Below are positions 59,025 to 64,000 of a DNA stretch of 64,000 bases, one piece after another. The stretch covers positions 37,154,019 through 37,218,018 of the forward strand of contig CM049306.1 in NCBI GenBank assembly GCA_026874595.1, given 5' to 3'. How positions within the stretch are numbered: the stretch's first letter is position 1; every line of letters starts with the position of its first letter. The stretch is from Sipunculus nudus (lineage: Eukaryota; Annelida; Sipuncula; Golfingiida; Sipunculidae). The position numbers were made by a program, and so were the translations under genes. The notes below the pieces were generated by a model. That model ran no database searches. It had not been told where the DNA came from and saw only the letters and a list, made by a program, of their open reading frames with translations.

Positions 59025-60300
59025 GCCGCAACCTTTAAGAATGGTTTCAGACCAATATTTTCACCTACTTTGCCCCCGCCCGGCCCTTGGGGCTTTTTCG
59101 GGGGTTATGTAGGGACTAAATCATGTGTTCGTTGGAAACCAATGAAAGTAAGGAATAATGTGTTTTGTAGGGAATACACATGTTATATTTTTAAAATGGT
59201 GAAACTACTTACGGCAAGGGAACAAAGTTCAATTGATGAAATATTGATGAATGGCCTGCGTAGCGTAGTACTGGTTATTTGTACTAAGCACTATGCCCCC
59301 TAATTGTCGGCGGGTAATGTCCTTGTTAACTTTATGTCACATTCTCCCCACAGACGGTCTATCAGAATGAATTTCGAGGACTAACTTCCTGTCCACATTC
59401 ATTCTCACAGCACTCTTTTAGCCGAAAACCTGAAGAATGAATTTACGAAATGTTTATTAAATGGAGCAAACATAGAGTCGACAACATTTATTCCAAATTT
59501 AATCAACAGAAGGTATAAAACATGTCCGTGAAATATCCGTGACGCGGTATTGCAAATATGAACAGTGCTTCCGCACGTGCTTTCTTGGGGAGTTTACGTG
59601 ATACAATTGTTTCTATATGTGTTGAAATAAGTTGCAAATGCTAGGTGATAGTACAGCGACACTTGTTGCAGCCAATTCAACATTGAGGGTTACCTGGATG
59701 AATTGTGAGATAAACCATTTAGCTTGGTGATATAAAAACTGAGTACCAGGGGATATAGAAACACGTTTTCACATTTACTGACCAAGCACGTGTTTCAGAG
59801 TTAGGTTCAAATATCAGACCAAACATGTTTAAATCGGTCATGGGTAGCAAGGGTTATTCATGTGCACAATAGTGGTTAATCCTGCGGGGACTTTAGCTTT
59901 CCGTTTCACGTGGTGTCTTTGTACGCAGGCAGTCAGGAGACAATAACCTTTGGCAGGAGGTATAAGCACAGTGTCATACTGAAAGCGGTTTCAGATAACA
60001 GTGTACCCTCCCATTTTTAGAACAATTTTATGTGTAAAGTAAAGACGATAATTTGTAGCACCTTTCATAAGTAATATATCGATGTTCTGATCTCTCAAAT
60101 GTCTTTGCATAATGTGGTCAAACTTTACGTGTGGCCGGCTATAATATTTATATTTGATTAAAATTTGGTTATTAACCTTAAAGTCCAAACATTCAATCTT
60201 TTATAACATGTTGATATCAATAAGGTGAAAACCGCTTCTACCATTATTGTATGCTGACATAAGAAATGAGTGCCAAGTGATCGAGAGTCACCTGTTGTAC
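56690..60300. repeat. Region of diverged dispersed repeats and microsatellites
   Basis: Blocks GGAAGTTGAAAG, CCTATGTGCGGCCAAATCGGC and the weaker CATGTTATAAAC-type segments recur at 57.18/57.74, 57.34/57.85 and also at 24.05 and 37.7 kb. (TA)n tracts lie at 58430-58475 and 58974-59022. No gene was seen. Confidence 0.4.
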
Positions 60301-61084
60301 ACATTTATTGACCCGGCAAGTGGGAAAGTGACATTATGGTTCCTTAACATGCAAAAAAGACCTTAATTTTTAGCCGCTTAATCCGGTGCTTGAGGTTGAT
60401 TTCTGTGAATAACAGAAAGGTCCGTTCCGGTCTTTGCCGAAGGGAATTTGGCTGTGTTCGGTATATGGTACTCTCCCTGCATTGCAGAAAGCAGGGAAAA
60501 TAACTAAAAATTGTGTGTACATGAAAAATTATTGATTATCATAGCAACCATGTCACTGCGTGAAAAATAAACTTTAAAATGAGAGATGGCACAGTGTCAT
60601 ACGCAGCGTTTTTTCAGAGAACAATGAGGACAAAGGTGAAGCGAATTCCTTTAATAGGTATTAGATGGAAGTATGCCCTTTATTGGACGTCCGAATTTAG
60701 GTCTGTACGTAAAATGACAGACACATGGGCGTATTCCATATATTTTGCGAGGTCATAAGGTGTAAATCTCTCTGCGGAATGAGTTTGTCAGCCAATAGAC
60801 CCATTTCTTTCGAGTAGAAGCCAGAAAAACGCTTATTATATAGGGTGTCACATGAACAGACACATCTATGTATCTATGGCTATAGCTATGTCTGCTTCAA
60901 TAAAAGGAGAAGTTAAATAATGAACAATGTATTATCTTACAGTAACTACGAATGCGGAATAAGAGGGGTATAGGATGTGAATTTATGTTACTAAAACTTT
61001 GTTTACTTCTTTATCTACTCACTAGTGAACGCATGGCTAATAAAGTAAACAAATAACGCTCGGTCATCATTCGTTATAGAGGTC

Positions 61085-61260
61085 TTAGAATAGCGCGACA
61101 CCTGTCTGCATGCTGGTGACTGGGGTGTTCAGGCGTTTCTCGTCTGGGTAGCTGCTGCCAAGCCGACGCATCCGACTTCTCGTCTTGACCTCGTTTCCGT
61201 GCGATTTGAAAAGACGCAGGAAAAGCATATTGGATACATTTTCTTTTTGGTTAGATTAGC
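61085..61260 (-). CDS. Candidate exon, basic protein (related to 61.8 kb)
   Basis: The minus strand reads MLFLRLFKSHGNEVKTRSRM and on through RRLGSSYPDEKRLNTPV to a stop near 61090. It is related in both protein and DNA to the stretch at 61690-61932 (VKTRSRM against GKTGSRR, AACACCCC against AACACCCT). A Met is available, but no splice sites or signal sequence are convincing. Confidence 0.25.
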
Positions 61261-61689
61261 CTCTACGGCATTATATTCACGGGCATCACTTCATTTTCTT
61301 CTTCTGCCGGGGCCAGCACCTGGAATCTAACTTTTTTTCTTTCGTCATCGGTAAGGGGGTTAATGCGGGTCTCAGCTGTATATTGAGTCAGCATGATCAG
61401 CTCGAATCCCGACTCCACTTTTTCTATTCGGTTCGAAAATAGAACATTGCTGAAATGTTAACTTTTATATAAAAAAATGTGAACGACCCATCTATTTGTT
61501 CGGTAATAATATCATGTAGTGAGCACCCTTCAGTGAAACGGTTTTATACAAGCAAGTCAAACAAGCACAGAGTGCGCTATAGATTGGTTGCTATTAGTTG
61601 ATATCATATCAAAGCTGTCATATCAATGGTCTCCTGGAAGTTTCAATTCGTGTTTGCATATAATGCAGGTCCGTGTACGATTATTGCAA

Positions 61690-61932
61690 TTACAAAGGAT
61701 GTAAAAAGAAATACACACAACACACTAAAACGTCGGTTCCCTCTCTGCGTGCAGGTGGGTAGGGTGTTCTGACGTTCGTCGCTGGGTTGGCCTGGGTACT
61801 GATGCTCTGCTGACTCCTCCGACTTCCCGTCTTGCCCTCTCTATCGGATGGTCTGAAGACGTCCCTCATTTGGATGAGGAGATTCTGGAGTACGTGAGCA
61901 ATGCATTGATTAAAGCAACAGTCTTCCAACAC
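61690..61932 (-). CDS. Candidate exon, basic Cys-containing protein
   Basis: Minus-strand frame of about 80 codons without an ATG start: VLEDCCFNQCIAHVLQ, then an LLIQMRDVFRPSDREGKTGS stretch and a Pro/Arg-rich end. CC-x3-C recalls an insulin-type A chain, but the final Cys of that motif is missing and no B chain is present, so the match is not accepted. The relation to 61.1 kb suggests a tandem duplicated exon. Confidence 0.25.
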   Translation of the reverse strand: MLEDCCFNQCIAHVLQNLLIQMRDVFRPSDREGKTGSRRSQQSISTQANPATNVRTPYPPARREGTDVLVCCVYFFLHPL

Positions 61933-62617
61933 ATAAGTGTGGCGTGTCCGTCATATGAAGGAGGGGAGGATGGAGGTGGGGGGTGGGGGCGGGTCCACAG
62001 TTCAATAAGCATACCTGGCCATGATGTGAAAATTTGAAGCCTCACTAAAATAAGTTAATACAGTAGCTGCCTATTCAACGGCACAAATAGGGGAAGAGAC
62101 TATTGGATAAACGATGTCAGCTTGAATGTTTTCTATTTATTCCCAGTAATGGCAAAGAATTGAAATATTCAACTTAACTGCTTTTTTTTATTCTAAAACA
62201 AACGACAGCAAACGCTTTTTAAGTGAACTGATTGCACAAACATGATGAAATCGATCATGTTAATTGAGAAGAACTTTGAGTCAATTATTATCTTTGACTG
62301 ACGGAATATAGTTCGTGGGGTTCTATCTTAAAAATAAAACTAAATTTAAAACTAGTTTTAGTAATCTTCAATATTAATTTACCCTGCATCATTCATTTGG
62401 GCTTAAGATTGCTGTGGCAGGTTTTTTTTAACACCTGCATGTATTAACAACGTTAATATAGAAAAACAGGCCAGCGACTAGCGTTAAAATTAGCGGTTTC
62501 CACCAGCGATTCATAGCAAGGTGTATACGATGGCGTATGCCTTACAAAAGAAAACGTATTTATTAAGAGTTAGCTACATATACACTGTCAGTTTCAGCTT
62601 GGTGTGATTCTGTTTGT

Positions 62618-63529
62618 TCATCCTTTCACTTTCTCATCATCTCCTCTTCTGCATCTCCTTCCTCCTCCTCTTCTTCCTTTGTATATCTTTCGTCCCTGCT
62701 TTTTTCCTTTCTTCCGCTTCTTCCCTGCTTTCTTCTTTTTCCGTTTACAGTCTTCCTTTGGATTAACATCGCTGCAGTCCACCATGAAATTACCGATTTC
62801 ACCCTCAGCTGCTTGTTGACAGTCTCTTGATCCAGCCCTGTACGTCATAGTGACCTAAAGATGTGATGTGAAATGTGTTAAACAATACACGCCTTACGCA
62901 GCGATTTTATATTGTAGTAGGTCCGGATTTCCTTTAAGCTCTGCTTTTATAACAAGTTTTTCGGGTTTCACCACAATAATATTTTCAACAAGGAGCCAAT
63001 AATTGTTATTAAGAAAATGGAGGCGGGCTGTCTCGTGTTATGTGGTAACAGAAATATTGCCAGATATTAATGAAACAGCCTCTTCGAAAATCGGCTTCGA
63101 TTATTTTCCTTGTATGTTCGGATAAAGTTGTATTCGAATCACAGATTTAAAGGAAAACATGTACATGAATTTATGAAAAAAAATATGTATATACAAAGAC
63201 ATTCGAGTAAACCTTGGCAAAGGACCCGCCTTTTTTATTCTGCTTAATTTACATTTTTTACATAATGAATTGAGTTGAGTATTTAATTTAGTTTGGCATC
63301 TGTACGTAATAATGGATACATATATATTGCCCAACGAACCTCTATGGTTGTGTTTGTTTTTGACTTGCAACATATACGTTTCCTGCGTCTCTCTTGGCGT
63401 TCCTCGTCGGCGACCCGTATTCTGTTGTACCGTACCATACAGTTATCTTGACATATCTCACCCATTGTGTCACAGGCTGCCTCGATCTTCCTGGGCCGCC
63501 TTGCTTTGTCTCTAAATTTGCATACACAC
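62618..63529 (-). CDS. Cys-rich secreted-type gene, copy C (3' exons)
   Basis: Exon 63340-63529 (acceptor GTTGTTTTGACAG, donor GAG|GTTCGT, 190 nt) and exon 62618-62854 (acceptor CACATCTTTAG, 78 codons and stop). The first reads CVCKFRDKARRPRKIE, then ACDTMGEICQDNC, ending in ICCKSKTNTTIE; the second starts VTMTYRAGSRDCQQAAEGE. Cys spacing equals copy B, plus one extra Cys after CQDN. The C-terminus is extremely basic (CKRKKKKAGKKRKKGKKQGR and onward), longer and more Lys-rich than in copy B. Upstream exons should lie beyond the right edge of the window. Family and function are not recognised. Confidence 0.65.
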
Positions 63530-63765
63530 CTGTCAAAACAACCCCACAAACTATGATCATTGCAAGTCGACTTGACACTGTATCTGGTCTTTGTTTATAT
63601 GTGAGGAAAGGGGTTCTCTACAAATAGAAGGGACTAACGTTCCATCAATTTAATCAGAAATGAAATTAATAATAATTCAGTTGATAGTTGTACAACTCCA
63701 ACCGTCGACTTGTGTGCATTTTCTTCATATTTTATATAAATATACAGATTTTTTTCCAATACAGT

Positions 63766-63900
63766 GGAACCTGTCTGAAGGACCACCTAGCTTTTAGGAC
63801 CACAACCGAAAGCATTCACATGAGTTATAACTGACCTGTATGATAGACCACCTGTGAATTAAGATCACTTTTGGCCAGTCCCATAGGAAGTCTAGTTAGG
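63766..63900. repeat. GACCACCT dispersed repeat
   Basis: CAGTGGAACCTGTCTGAAGG is followed by three AGGACCACC or AGACCACCT units. The style, and the related GTGGTCGCTAAACC blocks in both lectin introns, suggest a repeat family widespread in marine invertebrate genomes. Confidence 0.45.
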
Positions 63901-64000
63901 CCTACGCGATTTGAATTAAATGAGGTTTGGCATCTACAATGCTTTCGTAATTTAAAAGTACCATCTTACATTAAAATTACCTGTATTCTACATATCCACA

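Noticed and set aside
61340-61420. tRNA-like segment with a CTCGAATCCC box
   Set aside because: No acceptor stem or A box in register.
61870-61932. Insulin-type A chain (CC-x3-C)
   Set aside because: The fourth Cys is missing, and no B chain, processing site or signal peptide was found.

Overview
The window looks like AT-rich, intron-containing, repeat-dense invertebrate nuclear DNA, most likely from a mollusc and probably a bivalve. The signs are exon-intron genes with GT-AG junctions, a tandem pair of secreted C-type lectin genes, CR1/L2-like and L1/Tx1-like LINEs, and dispersed repeats of a kind common in bivalves. There is no operon structure, no CRISPR array and no tRNA or rRNA gene that I could recognise. 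The taxonomic call is an inference; no species-specific gene was identified.

Left part (1-12.5 kb): mostly noncoding repeats (GC-box tandem units at 1.9 kb, degenerate minisatellites at 2.8-3.5, 4.9-6.1 and 9.5-10.0 kb, MITE-like elements at 7.8 and 12.1 kb). On the minus strand near 4.3 kb is a clear signal-peptide exon, with a decayed exon of a cysteine-rich gene family 0.4 kb downstream of it.

Retrotransposon block (13.2-30.3 kb): a CR1-like LINE (+) carries a 2A-like peptide motif and is interrupted by a full-length L1/Tx1-like LINE (15856-21665) flanked by a 9-bp target-site duplication. The L1 has an intact 1244-aa ORF2 but a frameshifted ORF1. At 23.4-26.0 kb (minus) lies a cysteine-rich secreted-type gene. 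A decayed L2/CR1-like LINE follows on the minus strand at 27.1-30.3 kb, ending in an (ATTT)n tail.

Central part (31-50 kb): a head-to-head inverted satellite (31.1-32.5 kb), then two tandem copies of a four-exon C-type lectin gene, both on the minus strand (34419-39153 and 44489-48442). Each encodes a predicted 253-aa protein made of a signal peptide, a PAN/apple-like Cys region and an EPN-type C-type lectin domain. All introns are phase 1 and exons 2-4 have identical lengths. The duplication includes 5' and 3' flanks and introns; later insertions (a TATA-bearing solo LTR in copy 2, about 1.2 kb in intron 2 of copy 1) separate the copies.

Right part (50-64 kb): relics of a DIRS-like element (52.4 kb) and an L1-like ORF2 (53.2-54.0 kb), a solo LTR containing a nested SINE-like insertion (55.5-56.4 kb), dispersed repeats, two related basic ORFs (61.1 and 61.8 kb), and a second intact-looking copy of the cysteine-rich gene (62.6-63.5 kb) whose 5' exons lie beyond the window.

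The host genes are therefore two small secreted-protein families: lectins, for which a pattern-recognition role is likely, and an unrecognised Cys-rich family. Both have been duplicated locally in a transposon-rich neighbourhood.
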